Shown here: piece after piece, positions 1 to 9,496 of the stretch
How positions within the stretch are numbered: position 1 is the first letter of the stretch
How the letters are laid out: the number at the start of each line of letters is the position of its first letter
Assembly: GCA_050954285.1 (NCBI GenBank)
Contig: JBPBPL010000012.1
Coordinates: 1-64,000, forward strand
Length of the DNA: 64,000 nucleotides
Origin: Mucilaginibacter_A sp050954285
Lineage (GTDB): Bacteria > Bacteroidota > Bacteroidia > Sphingobacteriales > Sphingobacteriaceae
Direction: 5' to 3'
The notes under the pieces: generated by a model
What the model saw: only the letters and a program-made list of their open reading frames with translations
Told to the model about the DNA's origin: nothing
The model's database searches: none
Program-made: the position numbers and the translations under genes

Positions 1-465
1 CAAGGTGTTTTAGCCGGACTGGCAGGTGTTGCCGTGATGACATTGGGAGAAAAATTGGAGCAGATTTTTACTAAACGGCCAAATTCTTATGTGCCTGCTC
101 ACACATTAGAAAGCTTAACTGGTCTTCAGGCTAAAGGCGACAACGACTTTTTGAATTGGACCATGCATTGGGGGCAAGGAATTTTGCTTGGGGCAGTAAG
201 GGGCATTATGGCCGATAAGGGAATTAGAGGGCCTGTAGCTTCGTTTCTTTTTATGAACCTGCGCTTGCTAAACGATCAGACGTTGGAAAATGCAACTGGC
301 GTTGGTTCGCTGCCGTGGACGTGGCCAAAAGATGAACAAACCATCGATTTAATTCATAAAGGAATTTATGCTTTTGTAACCGGAGCGGTTGCTGATGCAT
401 TAATTAAAGAATCCAAAGCAAGTCCAGACATTCGGAAAGGTTGGACAATCGGTAAAAAGGCTTAA
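1..465 (+). CDS. Conserved hypothetical membrane protein, 5' end cut by window
   Basis: The frame is open from base 1 to the stop at 463-465, so the true start lies before the window; about 154 residues are visible. The first visible residues (GVLAGLAGVAVMTLGEKLEQ) are Gly/Ala-rich and could be the end of a membrane helix. They are followed by a polar part with SYVPAHTL, a hydrophobic WGQGILLGAVRG stretch and a DQTLENATGVG motif. I recognise the general pattern as a widespread uncharacterised bacterial membrane protein, but cannot assign a family name or function. It ends 204 bases before the next gene and shows no obvious link to it. Confidence 0.7.
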   Translation, partial: QGVLAGLAGVAVMTLGEKLEQIFTKRPNSYVPAHTLESLTGLQAKGDNDFLNWTMHWGQGILLGAVRGIMADKGIRGPVASFLFMNLRLLNDQTLENATGVGSLPWTWPKDEQTIDLIHKGIYAFVTGAVADALIKESKASPDIRKGWTIGKKA

Positions 466-669
466 TTTCTGAAAGCCGAGTTCTTGTATTAATATTTTTT
501 CACTGGAAAAATACTAATTACTGCGGCTTTGTTTATAATAAGCGTTACCATTTTTAAGATGGCGCTTTTTCAATAGCATCCGGCTTGAGTTTGGTTCACC
601 CATCCAGTTTTATTCAAATAATTTTCTCCGTAAAAATCCTATCTTCCAATTTCTTTTAAAAATTTTGTC

Positions 670-1710
670 ATGAAGATAAATTTGAATAAACTAAACCGTC
701 GTAAATTTTTAGCCACCAGTACTTTAGGTGCGTCTGGTGTAATATTAGGTTCTAAAGTTTTAGGAAATAGTACGATAAAAGAAGTATCTGCCTCAAACTT
801 TCCAATTGTCATTTCGACTTGGGATTTTGGTATTCCCGCCAATCAGGAAGCCTGGAAAATTCTTTCTAAAGGCGGTCGGGCTTTGGATGCGGTGGAAGCT
901 GGCGTAAGAATTCCGGAAGCCGATCCAAATAACCATAGCGTTGGTGCGGCCGGTTATCCCGACCGCGATGGCCATGTAACTTTAGATGCCTGTATCATGG
1001 ATGAAAAAGGTAATTGCGGCGGTGTGGCAGCAATGGAATATATTGATCATCCGATTTCTGTTGCCCGAATGGTAATGGAAAAAACGCCTCATGTTTTGCT
1101 GGTTGGCGAAGGTGCTACACAATTTGCTTTAGAAAACGGTTTTAAGAAAAAGGTTTTATTGACCGCCGAATCTGAAAAGGCTTGGAAAGAATGGCTGAAA
1201 ACGGCTCAATACAAACCAGAGATCAACACTGAAAACAAGCTTTATTCACCCAAAAAACTTCCTGGAAACCAGTATAATCACGATACCATTGGCATGCTGG
1301 CACTGGATGTGGCCGGCAATATTTCGGGAGCCTGCACGACAAGTGGCATGGCGTGGAAACTGCATGGCAGGGTAGGCGATAGTCCGATTATTGGTGCCGG
1401 ACTTTTTGTGGATAATGAAATTGGTGGCGCCACCTCAACCGGCGTAGGCGAAGAAGTGATCCGCAACGTAGGCAGCTTTTTGGTGGTGGAACTGATGCGG
1501 CAAGGTTATAAGCCCGAAGATGCCTGCAAAGAAGCCGTGAACCGCATTATCAGAAAGAAGCCTGAACTGGCTAAAACGTTGCAAGTCGGTTTTTTGGCCA
1601 TCAATAAAAAAGGCGAATATGGCGCTTATGCCATTCAAAAAGGGTTTTCTTTTGCCGTTTGCAATGCCGAAAAGCAGGATTTACTGATCAAAGGCAAAAG
1701 CGTTTTTTAA
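670..1710 (+). CDS. Glycosylasparaginase (N4-(beta-N-acetylglucosaminyl)-L-asparaginase)
   Basis: This Ntn-hydrolase-family enzyme would cleave the GlcNAc-Asn bond left after proteolysis of N-glycoproteins. Residues 9-32 (NRRKFLATSTLGASGVILG) look like a twin-arginine signal, so it is probably periplasmic. Precursors in this family self-cleave before a Thr that becomes the nucleophile; here that is Thr206 in NHDTIG, followed by the conserved GNISGACTTSG and RVGDSPIIGAG motifs. The length of 346 residues fits the family. It lies 9 bases before cutC. Its activity fits the N-glycan locus further downstream, although it is not in the same operon. The family call is strong; the physiological link is inference. 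Confidence 0.9.
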   Translation: MKINLNKLNRRKFLATSTLGASGVILGSKVLGNSTIKEVSASNFPIVISTWDFGIPANQEAWKILSKGGRALDAVEAGVRIPEADPNNHSVGAAGYPDRDGHVTLDACIMDEKGNCGGVAAMEYIDHPISVARMVMEKTPHVLLVGEGATQFALENGFKKKVLLTAESEKAWKEWLKTAQYKPEINTENKLYSPKKLPGNQYNHDTIGMLALDVAGNISGACTTSGMAWKLHGRVGDSPIIGAGLFVDNEIGGATSTGVGEEVIRNVGSFLVVELMRQGYKPEDACKEAVNRIIRKKPELAKTLQVGFLAINKKGEYGAYAIQKGFSFAVCNAEKQDLLIKGKSVF

Positions 1711-1719
1711 TCACCCAAA

Positions 1720-2454
1720 ATGATTAAAATTGAAATTTGCGCAGGTTCAATAAAGTCTGCATTAGCGGCGCAGGAAGGCGGTGCTTATCGTGTAGAACTT
1801 TGTGATAATTTGAAAGAAGGCGGCACCACGCCGTCGTATGGTATGCTTCTTTTAGCAAGGAAAAATCTTGGTATAAAACTGTTTCCTATCATCCGTCCCC
1901 GCGGTGGAGATTTTTTTTATTCTGATTTAGAGTTTGAGATGATGAAAACAGACATTATCCAATGCCGGGAACTGGGTTGTGATGGCGTAGTTTTCGGAAT
2001 TTTAAAAAAAAACGGGCAAATTGATGTAGAACGTTGCCTCGAATTAAAGCAAGCTGCTGGAAATATGGACACAACTTTTCACCGCGCTTTTGATCGTTGC
2101 AAAAATCCTTTCCAGGCTTTAGAGGAAATTATCGAAATGGGCTTTGAAAGAATCCTGACTTCCGGACAAGAAAATACTGCCCTAAAAGGAGCATCGAGGA
2201 TTGCGAAATTAATTGAAAAAGCAAATAATCAGATTTCAATTATGCCCGGCGCAGGTATTCGTCCGAATAATTTGCAGGAATTAATCCAACTGACCGGTGC
2301 GACCGAATATCATACTTCGGTAAAAAGCATCTTTAAAAGTGAAATGATTTTTACAGATGTTAGAACCGGTAATTATGATGATGAATTTTTGACAGAGCAA
2401 ACGGATGTAGAAATGGTAAGGGCTTTGGTTGCCATTGCAGATCATTCAAACTAA
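1720..2454 (+). CDS. cutC: CutC family protein
   Basis: The N-terminus MIKIEICAGSIKSALAAQEG and the following GAYRVELCDNL and EGGTTPSYG segments are typical of CutC, a cytoplasmic TIM-barrel protein of about 240 residues. CutC was linked historically to copper homeostasis, but its biochemical role is unsettled. There is no signal peptide. It follows the glycosylasparaginase by 9 bases and is probably cotranscribed with it. Codons 42-45 (MLLL) contain a copy of the dispersed 12-base repeat at 1843-1854. A hairpin built from the same repeat lies just after the stop. Confidence 0.92.
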   Translation: MIKIEICAGSIKSALAAQEGGAYRVELCDNLKEGGTTPSYGMLLLARKNLGIKLFPIIRPRGGDFFYSDLEFEMMKTDIIQCRELGCDGVVFGILKKNGQIDVERCLELKQAAGNMDTTFHRAFDRCKNPFQALEEIIEMGFERILTSGQENTALKGASRIAKLIEKANNQISIMPGAGIRPNNLQELIQLTGATEYHTSVKSIFKSEMIFTDVRTGNYDDEFLTEQTDVEMVRALVAIADHSN

Positions 2455-2481
2455 AAAGAACTTAAACAAGAATACCTTGCC

Positions 2482-2519
2482 TAAAAGAAGCATACGTTTA
2501 ATCACAAATGCTTCTTTTA
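2482..2519. terminator. Repeat-built inverted pair between convergent genes
   Basis: TAAAAGAAGCAT at 2482-2493 faces its exact reverse complement at 2508-2519, giving a 12-bp stem with a 14-base loop. It sits between the 3' ends of cutC (plus strand) and the GH3 gene (minus strand), where a bidirectional terminator would be expected. Both arms are copies of the window-wide 12-base repeat, and a third copy follows at 2543-2554 inside the GH3 gene. The terminator function is inferred from position and pairing. Confidence 0.55.
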
Positions 2520-2528
2520 TGGCCTCAC

Positions 2529-4709
2529 TTAATTTACTATCATAAAAGAAGCATTCAGTTTTGGCGTGGCCGAATCACTGCCGATCATCAATTTATATTC
2601 ACCTTTATAAAGCTGGAAACGATGCTTTTGCAAGTCCCATTTCTGCAATTCTTTCACTTGAATTGTAATGTTGGCAACCTGTTCGCCACCTTGGTTTACG
2701 CTGATTCTGGTAAAACCTTTTAGTTCTTTCAATGGCATTCTATCCAGATTTGGATATTGAATGTAAGCCTGTACTACTTCATCAGCATCCATTTTGCCGG
2801 TATTTTTTACAGCGATTGAGAACGTGATTGTTTCATCAGCTTTGTATTTGGGTTGAGGCTGAGTTTTCCATTGGTAATCAAAAGAAGTATAACTCAACCC
2901 AAAACCAAACGGATATTGCACCGGGCCGCCATAATAACGGTAAGTTCTGCCTTTCATCGCGTAACTATTATAAGCCGGAAGATCATTCTCAGATCGATAA
3001 AAAGTAAGCGGCAAATGCCCGGAAGGAGAAATTTTGCCAAAAAGCAGATCTGCTAGCGCATTTCCGCCTTGTTCGCCCGGATACCAGGCCAAAATCACCG
3101 CATCAGCATACGGCTCAATGGCGGCAACATCTACATCACTTCCGGCAGTAATCACAGCAATGATTGGTTTGGTTGGATTGCCTTTTCGCAGTGCTTTCAT
3201 AAAAGCAATGTTGCCAGCCGGCAAACTTAAATTCGGTTTATCTCCGCCCGTTGGCGATAAAAATGCATCGCCGGCCTCACCTTCCAAAACCGGGGATAAA
3301 CCAATTACGGCAACGGTAACATCGCTGTTTCCAGCTGCCCAGATGCCGCCAAAATGTGTGGTATCACTGTAACTTGAACCCAAATCGTATTCCACACGCG
3401 TATCCAAACCAACTGCCGCAGTTATTCCTTCCACAAAATCAACCATTTTGCTGTTTACGCCGTGGTAACTTCCAACCAAAGCATCCAGCGAAGCAGCATT
3501 GGTTCCCAGAACGGTAATTGCACTATACATGCTCTTTTTAAGAGGTAAAAGCTGGTTTTTATTTTTGAGGAGCACCATGCTTTGCTGCGCCACTTTACGT
3601 GCCAAAGCCACATGCGCCGGATTACTGATGCTATCAGCGCCGTAACTGTAATATTTGCTTTGCTTCGGATCATCATAGAAACCCAGCTTAAATTCGGTGC
3701 GCAAAACTTTTGTCAGCGAGGCATCTACTTCTTTTACCGTTAATAATTTTTGGTTGATGGCTTCCAGAACATCATCCTGCAAAATAGCCGAACAATCCAG
3801 GTTAATACCTGCTTTTATCGCTGCCGCTGCTGTTTCCACACCATTTTTTAAGGTTTTGTGCCGAAGGAAAACATCGTCCAAAGCACCGCAATCGGTCACC
3901 ACATGGCCTTTAAAACCCCATTCTTTGATCAGAATCTGGTTGAGATATGATGAACTGACAGAGTTGGGTTCGCCGTTAACGCGATTGTAAGCAGTCATCA
4001 CAGATTCCACGCCGTTATCAACCAATTTTTTAAAAGCGTACAAATAAGTATCGCGCAAATCTTTTTCATCTACCACGGCATTAAATTCATCCCGTGTAGC
4101 TTCCGGTCCGCTGTGTGCCACAAAATGTTTTGCTGTTGCAGATACTTTTAAATGCAGCGGATCATTTCCCTGCATTCCTTTCACGTAAGCAACGCCCATT
4201 TTGGAAGTTAAAAACGGATCTTCGCCGTAAGTTTCCTGTCCGCGGCCCCAGCGCGGATCACGAAAAATATTGATATTGGGTGACCAGAAACTCAATCCCA
4301 TGTACATCAAATGCTTGTCTTGCGCCGTTGAGAGATTGTATTTTGCTCTCGCTTCCGTAGAAATCACATCCGCCACCTGCTGCAACAAACCCGGATTAAA
4401 AGTTGCCGCCATGCCAATTGCCTGCGGAAAAACGGTTGCTTCACCTGCACGTGCCACGCCATGCAAACCTTCGTTCCACCAGTTGTAAGCCGGTATATTT
4501 AAGCGCGGAACAGCCTTGCTGCGGTAACCCATTAGCGAAACTTTTTCTTCTAAAGTCAATTTGGAAAGTAAATCTTTTACGCGTGTATCAATCGGCAGCG
4601 TGCTGGTTTTATAAGATAAATTTTGTTGTGCAATGGCTGCTGCATCACCAAAAAGTACCAGTAAAAGAAGTATTAGGAGTTTGGATGACAGATTTTTTAG
4701 AAGTTTCAT
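2529..4709 (-). CDS. Glycoside hydrolase family 3 beta-glycosidase (beta-xylosidase/beta-glucosidase type)
   Basis: This is a 726-residue secreted GH3 enzyme. Residues 1-27 form a signal peptide ending AIAQQ. The N-terminal barrel carries YNWWNEGLHGVAR, a sequence typical of the xylosidase/arabinosidase branch, and the nucleophile motif VTDCGA with Asp273. A GH3 C-terminal domain follows (LPLKKS, GEAGDAFL region) and then a fibronectin-III-like end. It would release terminal beta-xylose or beta-glucose residues in the periplasm. It is the last gene of a minus-strand group with the PAP2-like and FG-GAP proteins (23 bases after the former). The window also holds GH10 and GH67 genes, so xylo-oligosaccharide is a fair guess for substrate. 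The exact specificity cannot be read from sequence. Confidence 0.9.
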   Translation of the reverse strand: MKLLKNLSSKLLILLLLVLFGDAAAIAQQNLSYKTSTLPIDTRVKDLLSKLTLEEKVSLMGYRSKAVPRLNIPAYNWWNEGLHGVARAGEATVFPQAIGMAATFNPGLLQQVADVISTEARAKYNLSTAQDKHLMYMGLSFWSPNINIFRDPRWGRGQETYGEDPFLTSKMGVAYVKGMQGNDPLHLKVSATAKHFVAHSGPEATRDEFNAVVDEKDLRDTYLYAFKKLVDNGVESVMTAYNRVNGEPNSVSSSYLNQILIKEWGFKGHVVTDCGALDDVFLRHKTLKNGVETAAAAIKAGINLDCSAILQDDVLEAINQKLLTVKEVDASLTKVLRTEFKLGFYDDPKQSKYYSYGADSISNPAHVALARKVAQQSMVLLKNKNQLLPLKKSMYSAITVLGTNAASLDALVGSYHGVNSKMVDFVEGITAAVGLDTRVEYDLGSSYSDTTHFGGIWAAGNSDVTVAVIGLSPVLEGEAGDAFLSPTGGDKPNLSLPAGNIAFMKALRKGNPTKPIIAVITAGSDVDVAAIEPYADAVILAWYPGEQGGNALADLLFGKISPSGHLPLTFYRSENDLPAYNSYAMKGRTYRYYGGPVQYPFGFGLSYTSFDYQWKTQPQPKYKADETITFSIAVKNTGKMDADEVVQAYIQYPNLDRMPLKELKGFTRISVNQGGEQVANITIQVKELQKWDLQKHRFQLYKGEYKLMIGSDSATPKLNASFMIVN

Positions 4710-4732
4710 TATAAATAATTAGGAGCTGTTTT

Positions 4733-6064
4733 TTATTTCCGTAGCGGTTTGATCCCTGCTTTTTTAATTTTTTCGATGATGTTTTGCGCCACTTCCCGGC
4801 CTTCTTTATTGCCTTCTTCAATGCTGTCGCGGAAATGAATACCACCCCAAAGCCTTGAAATCATGGCTTCTGCGGCTGCCTGATTGAACGACGTAAACGA
4901 GCGCGGCTCCACGCCATACGGTATTTCGGTATCATCGGTATAAACAAAATGATCGCCCAGTAAATACGTCAATATTGCTGCCGAGGAATTGGAAACCACC
5001 GAATGGCCGCTGGTATATTCCGGAAACGGCGGCGTTTGCAAAAAAGGTTTCCAGTTGATGTCGATGTATTTATTGATGTACGTTTCCGGCCGGATGCGGT
5101 TGCTGCGGTATTTTTCGTCCCAGCAACTGATAAAAACATCCATCAGCGTTAAAGATTCCAGCGTAACAGTTATGATGCAGGGATCAAAATCCAGGTTCAG
5201 TTTTTTGACGGCGAGCGAAGCAATGTTCATCCAGTGGCCGCCCGGACTGATTTTTTTATAGCCGATAGACATGTGGCCAGAAGTAGTTACCGCAAACGGA
5301 TTGCAATCCCAAAACGCGGCAATATGCAACTGCTCCTGCGTTGGTTTTTTGGAAACATTATACACTTCTTTTGCCTGCCTGAAAAAAGCGCTCGCAGTGT
5401 CTTTGCTAAATTTTACCGGTGGAACAGGCTTGAACTGCGAACTCGAATCTATCACCATCGGCCGGATGGTTTTCCAGTTTGGTTCCACAGCCTCCAGGTA
5501 AGCCGGTGGCGTTGGATACCAGTAGCCATCACCTTTTTTGGGCGTATAACGCAATTTTGCACTCAGCTGGTTGTAATGATCGGTTTTGGAAAAATTGATA
5601 ATTTGTGCCGAAGTTTTTTTTGCAACCGAGACAGATTGTTTAATCACGTCCTCACTGATTTTATTTTTCCGCAGCAACGCAACATAAACATCTTCATCGT
5701 CCTGCAAAGAAACGCCGGACGGCAGCATGTTTTTGCCGGTTTCCAGCATGCAGTAAATAGCTGCAATTTGATAATTATAATTTTTTGTGGGAATCGTAAT
5801 TTTCTCTGCAGAAAATTGCCTGATAAAAGAAGCAAGTGCCGGAACCTGATGATTATTTTCAGAAACAATCTGGTAAGCGCCCAGCATCGCGTAAGCATAA
5901 TATCTGGCTGCGGCCGGCGGACTGATTACATCGTGCACCATCACCATATTGATGGAGTTGATAACGGGCGCAATTTCCAGGTAAGCGGGCAGCGGTTTTT
6001 TATGCTGAGAAAATACGGCAGCCGAAAAAAACATCGATAAAAACAGTATCGTGATCCGCTTCAT
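4733..6064 (-). CDS. PAP2 superfamily / vanadium-dependent haloperoxidase-like protein
   Basis: The 443-residue protein begins with a signal peptide (ITILFLSMFFSAAVFS). Its C-terminal half has the PAP2/vanadium-haloperoxidase signature: PEYTSGHSVVSNSSAA, then RLWGGIHFRDSIEEG with the conserved Arg and His. Family members are acid phosphatases or vanadate-using haloperoxidases; sequence alone does not separate them here. Its start codon overlaps the stop of the FG-GAP gene by one base (TAATG), so translation is probably coupled. The pairing of FG-GAP/UnbV with this type of protein is common in Bacteroidota. A repeat copy (6038-6049) encodes part of the signal peptide. Confidence 0.85.
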   Translation of the reverse strand: MKRITILFLSMFFSAAVFSQHKKPLPAYLEIAPVINSINMVMVHDVISPPAAARYYAYAMLGAYQIVSENNHQVPALASFIRQFSAEKITIPTKNYNYQIAAIYCMLETGKNMLPSGVSLQDDEDVYVALLRKNKISEDVIKQSVSVAKKTSAQIINFSKTDHYNQLSAKLRYTPKKGDGYWYPTPPAYLEAVEPNWKTIRPMVIDSSSQFKPVPPVKFSKDTASAFFRQAKEVYNVSKKPTQEQLHIAAFWDCNPFAVTTSGHMSIGYKKISPGGHWMNIASLAVKKLNLDFDPCIITVTLESLTLMDVFISCWDEKYRSNRIRPETYINKYIDINWKPFLQTPPFPEYTSGHSVVSNSSAAILTYLLGDHFVYTDDTEIPYGVEPRSFTSFNQAAAEAMISRLWGGIHFRDSIEEGNKEGREVAQNIIEKIKKAGIKPLRK

Positions 6065-9000
6065 TAAGGCATTTTGTAAAATTGTAAAGGCTGGCCCGAA
6101 ACGCCAATCAGCAAATAATTCAGGTTTTTAATTTTGATTTCCAAAGCGGATTTTACATCGCCCGTAACCGATAATCCGCTGGCAGACTGTTTGATATATT
6201 CAAATCCGCCTTTGCCGTTTCCACTTAAAAAGCAGCCATAATTGGCATCCATGCTGCCTAATTTTAAGCGGTTATCGCTGTGATTTCCGAGCAGCAGCAA
6301 ATCGGTTTTGCCGTCTTTATTAAAATCTTTAACCATGATTTGCGTAACCGGTGCAAAATCGGCTTCCACCGGCAAATCCGTCGGTATCAATTTGCCGTTC
6401 CGGTTTAAAAAACAAGTTGTTTGCAAACGGGTTGCTGTTAATTTTCCGGCTTTTTGCAGCTGATCTTCTGTGAAAATCTCCTTCATTCCCACATCCGCAT
6501 AAGCTTTATAAGAATTGAATTTTTTGCGCATCGGATAAATCTGCTCGTTCAGTTCATCCCGACTTACAAAGGGATAACTGGTTCCCTGCACATAAAAATT
6601 AAGGAAAGGATCAATGGAACCGTTGCCGTCAAAATCAGCATAATTTAGTTCAGCCGGTTCTTTTTCCGAAGCGCGGATCACGGTGTTCAAACCCAAATTT
6701 CCGGCAATCAGATCCGGGTTGCCGTCGCCGTCCACATCTGCAACAGCCATGGAAAACCACAGGCCGTTTGTAGGTTTGTCAAAATATTTTTCAGTCTGAT
6801 CCACAAAACCAGTTTTTGTGTTGAGATAAACCTTAATCGGCATCATTTCTCCGCATAAAATCAAATCTTTGCGGCCGTCTTTATCCAGGTCTATCCATTG
6901 CGCATCGGTCACCATTCCGGCATCTGCAAAAGGAATAACTGCCGTTGTGAAATTTCCTTTTCCATCATTTACCAGCAAATAACTTTTGGCTGCCAAAGGA
7001 TACTGACCGGGAATAATCCTTCCGCCAACAAACAGATCCATATCGCCATCGCCATCAAAATCGCAAGGCCGTACGCAGGATTTGCTGTTGGCATTTACGG
7101 CCGGAAGCGGCGCAGGAGCGAGGTAGAAATTGCCTTTTTTATCGTTGATGAAAAGCTGGTCCTGCAAATCCGGCGTGTTGGGTTCGTACAAAGCGTAACC
7201 ACCTTTTGCCAGATACAAATCTGGAAAACCATCACCATTGGCATCAAAAAAAGCTGCGGCGGAAACGGTTGCGGTTTGCTTACCACCGGGCAAATCCATT
7301 ACTTTAAACTTTCCGTCGGGCTGCTGTGTAAATATTTTTCCGGGAGAAAGCTGGTCGCCACTAATAAATAAATCTTCCAGGCCGTCTTTGTTCACATCCG
7401 CTTTCACCATCACCGGCGAAGTTTTAGAATACATAAACAACATCAGCAACTGGCGCTTAAAATCGTTAATTGTGTTTTCTTCGGATTTGTAATCAATCAG
7501 CGGCGCAACCTTTTTAAATAAGGCCGATGCTGTTTTTACCGGTATATTTTTACTGATCTTATCTGGCTGATAGTTGATGACCAAACGCTGATTTGCGGCC
7601 ACATTTTTTTGCATCTGTGAAGTTTGATCCGGCCAGATCACGTGGATCGAATCCACCATTTTTGCTTCACCCAAACCAAAATTTAAAACCGTGGAAACGC
7701 TGGATAAATAGCCGCGGCCAGGATTGACTTCCTGGTATTGCAAGGCGCCTTTTACATGTACAAAAACCTTGGCACCGATGGCATTTGTGTTTACGCCTTT
7801 GCCCTTCAATTTTATGCTGATAAAAGAAGTATTGTTGGTTTCGCGGCTGGTGTTTTTGTAAATTGTTGCTTCTTCGTTGATGTTGTTTACCACCAAATCC
7901 AGATCGCCGTCGTTGTCCAGATCAGCATAAACCGCACCGTTGGAAATCGTAGCATTCGTGATGCCCCAATCTTTTTGTTTGTTGCTGAAAGTAAGGTCGT
8001 GGTTATTGCGGAAAATATAATTTGGCAATTTTGTTGAAGGCATCGCGCTAACCAGATCCATCAGCAAAAAAGGTTCGCGTGCCATCGCTTTTTTGATCTT
8101 ATAATCGCCCCAGTAACGCAAAAAATCTTTGTTGGTATAATCGCGTAAATAGCCGTTGGAGATGAAAATATCTTTGTAGCCATCGTTGTCAAAATCTGCA
8201 ATCAGTGGGCACCAACTCCAGTCGGTTGCCGAAATCCCGGCAAGCTGACCGATCTCGCTGAATGTACCGTCGCCGTTATTTAGCTGCAGCATGTTGCGCA
8301 TGTATTGCTTGTGCAAATCCTGCTGCTGCATCAGTTCAAACGACTCGTAATTTTCTTCCATCTGCAGCGATTTTTGCCGGTGATTGTCCTGCGGCAACAT
8401 ATCCAGCGTCAGGATATCCGGATAGCCATCATTGTTAAAATCTGCAATATCCACGCCCATCGAAAAATGAGAAATATGCCGTAAAAGAAGCTTGGACTGC
8501 TCGGTAAAAGTACCGTTGTGATTGTTGATGTACACATAGTCAGGCTCGTTATAATCGTTGGTTACGTAAATATCCGGCCAGCCGTCTTTGTTCAAATCAG
8601 CAACTGCAACGCCCAAACCAAATGTTAAAGGGTTTTGAATGATACCCGCTTTTTTGGAAATATCGGTAAAATGGTTGTTGTTATTTTCGAACAATTTATT
8701 GCTGGCAAACTCGTCTGTTTGGTTGCGCACGTTGGCAAATTCCATATTATCAATTTTTTTGACGTTATGGTTGAGCAGGAACATGTCCAGGTCGCCATCG
8801 TTATCATAATCAAAAAAAACGGCTTGCGTGCTGTAACCCGGATCGTCTAAACCATATTCCTTTGCTTCTTCTTTAAATTTTGAGTTTCCCAGGTTGATGA
8901 AAAGCTGGTTGCGGCGCATATCGGCATCCACTTTTCCGGAGTAACAGATGTAAATATCAAGCAAACCATCGCCGTTCACATCAGCCATTGTTACGCCGGT

Positions 9001-9369
9001 TTTCCAGCTGCCAGCGCGGCCAGCCAGCTCGGTATTGGCTTGTGCGGTAATATCTTTAAATTTAAAATTCCCCTGGTTAAGGTAAAGTTTATTGGGCTGC
9101 ATGTTGCCGGTGAAGAACAGATCTTCCAGGCCGTCATTGTTAATGTCACCAACGGCCACGCCAGCGCCGTTGTAAAAATATTCGTAGGAAAGTACGTTCA
9201 GACTTTCGTTTTCACTGATGGCATTATTAAAATGAATATTAGTTTGGGTAGAAGGCAGGATTTGAAACAGCGGTTGCTGGGCAAAAGATGCATCCGCTAA
9301 AAGCATCAAAAAAAAGGATGCTAAAAGAAGCATGCTGTTTTTACGGATGTTTTTTTGAGGTGTGTGCAT
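6064..9369 (-). CDS. FG-GAP/VCBS repeat protein with ASPIC/UnbV domain
   Basis: This is an exported protein of 1101 residues. It has a signal peptide ending ADASFAQQ and many FG-GAP/VCBS-type repeats with acidic Ca-binding loops such as DINNDGLEDLFF, DFDNDGYKDIFI and DVDGDGNPDLIAG. These form a predicted beta-propeller in two blocks. Between them lies an UnbV/ASPIC segment (GVNTNAIGAKVFV... VNPGRGYLSSV... LGEAKMVDSIHVIWPD). The biochemical role is not known; such proteins are often encoded next to SusC/SusD pairs and vanadium-haloperoxidase-like genes, as here. The signal-peptide codons contain two overlapping repeat copies of opposite orientation (9322-9343). Copies at 7527 and 7821 lie inside the gene. 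Confidence 0.88.
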   Translation of the reverse strand: MHTPQKNIRKNSMLLLASFFLMLLADASFAQQPLFQILPSTQTNIHFNNAISENESLNVLSYEYFYNGAGVAVGDINNDGLEDLFFTGNMQPNKLYLNQGNFKFKDITAQANTELAGRAGSWKTGVTMADVNGDGLLDIYICYSGKVDADMRRNQLFINLGNSKFKEEAKEYGLDDPGYSTQAVFFDYDNDGDLDMFLLNHNVKKIDNMEFANVRNQTDEFASNKLFENNNNHFTDISKKAGIIQNPLTFGLGVAVADLNKDGWPDIYVTNDYNEPDYVYINNHNGTFTEQSKLLLRHISHFSMGVDIADFNNDGYPDILTLDMLPQDNHRQKSLQMEENYESFELMQQQDLHKQYMRNMLQLNNGDGTFSEIGQLAGISATDWSWCPLIADFDNDGYKDIFISNGYLRDYTNKDFLRYWGDYKIKKAMAREPFLLMDLVSAMPSTKLPNYIFRNNHDLTFSNKQKDWGITNATISNGAVYADLDNDGDLDLVVNNINEEATIYKNTSRETNNTSFISIKLKGKGVNTNAIGAKVFVHVKGALQYQEVNPGRGYLSSVSTVLNFGLGEAKMVDSIHVIWPDQTSQMQKNVAANQRLVINYQPDKISKNIPVKTASALFKKVAPLIDYKSEENTINDFKRQLLMLFMYSKTSPVMVKADVNKDGLEDLFISGDQLSPGKIFTQQPDGKFKVMDLPGGKQTATVSAAAFFDANGDGFPDLYLAKGGYALYEPNTPDLQDQLFINDKKGNFYLAPAPLPAVNANSKSCVRPCDFDGDGDMDLFVGGRIIPGQYPLAAKSYLLVNDGKGNFTTAVIPFADAGMVTDAQWIDLDKDGRKDLILCGEMMPIKVYLNTKTGFVDQTEKYFDKPTNGLWFSMAVADVDGDGNPDLIAGNLGLNTVIRASEKEPAELNYADFDGNGSIDPFLNFYVQGTSYPFVSRDELNEQIYPMRKKFNSYKAYADVGMKEIFTEDQLQKAGKLTATRLQTTCFLNRNGKLIPTDLPVEADFAPVTQIMVKDFNKDGKTDLLLLGNHSDNRLKLGSMDANYGCFLSGNGKGGFEYIKQSASGLSVTGDVKSALEIKIKNLNYLLIGVSGQPLQFYKMP
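9322..9343. repeat. Overlapping GA-type and AC-type 12-mers, head to head, in a signal peptide
   Basis: TAAAAGAAGCAT (9322-9333) and ATGCTGTTTTTA (9332-9343) share the two bases AT, so both versions of the dispersed word sit side by side facing each other. The site encodes part of the signal peptide of the FG-GAP protein. The same overlapping geometry occurs between genes at 62873-62894. Confidence 0.85.
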
Positions 9370-9441
9370 CTGGTAAAATTAGAAAATCGCTAAACGTAAT
9401 TGGGTTGAAGTAATTGTTTTATCAAATGGTAAAAATTAAAA

Positions 9442-9478
9442 AGGGACAAGCTCATTTACGAAAAATGAACTTGTCCCT
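9442..9478 (-). terminator. Intrinsic terminator after susD
   Basis: AGGGACAAG (9442-9450) pairs with CTTGTCCCT (9470-9478); after one mismatch, six more base pairs (TCATTT/AAATGA) close on a 5-base loop. Read on the minus strand, the stem is followed directly by TTTTTAATTTTTA, a U-rich tail. It lies 19 bases past the SusD stop, so it should end or weaken the SusC-SusD transcript before the FG-GAP gene. It is not made of the dispersed repeat. Confidence 0.85.
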
Positions 9479-9496
9479 GGTAAAAGCTTTTAGAAA

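Noticed and set aside
5234..6040. Long open frame opposite the PAP2-like gene (268 codons, plus strand)
   Set aside because: It has no recognisable domain, and the minus-strand frame encodes a clear PAP2-like protein with a signal peptide.
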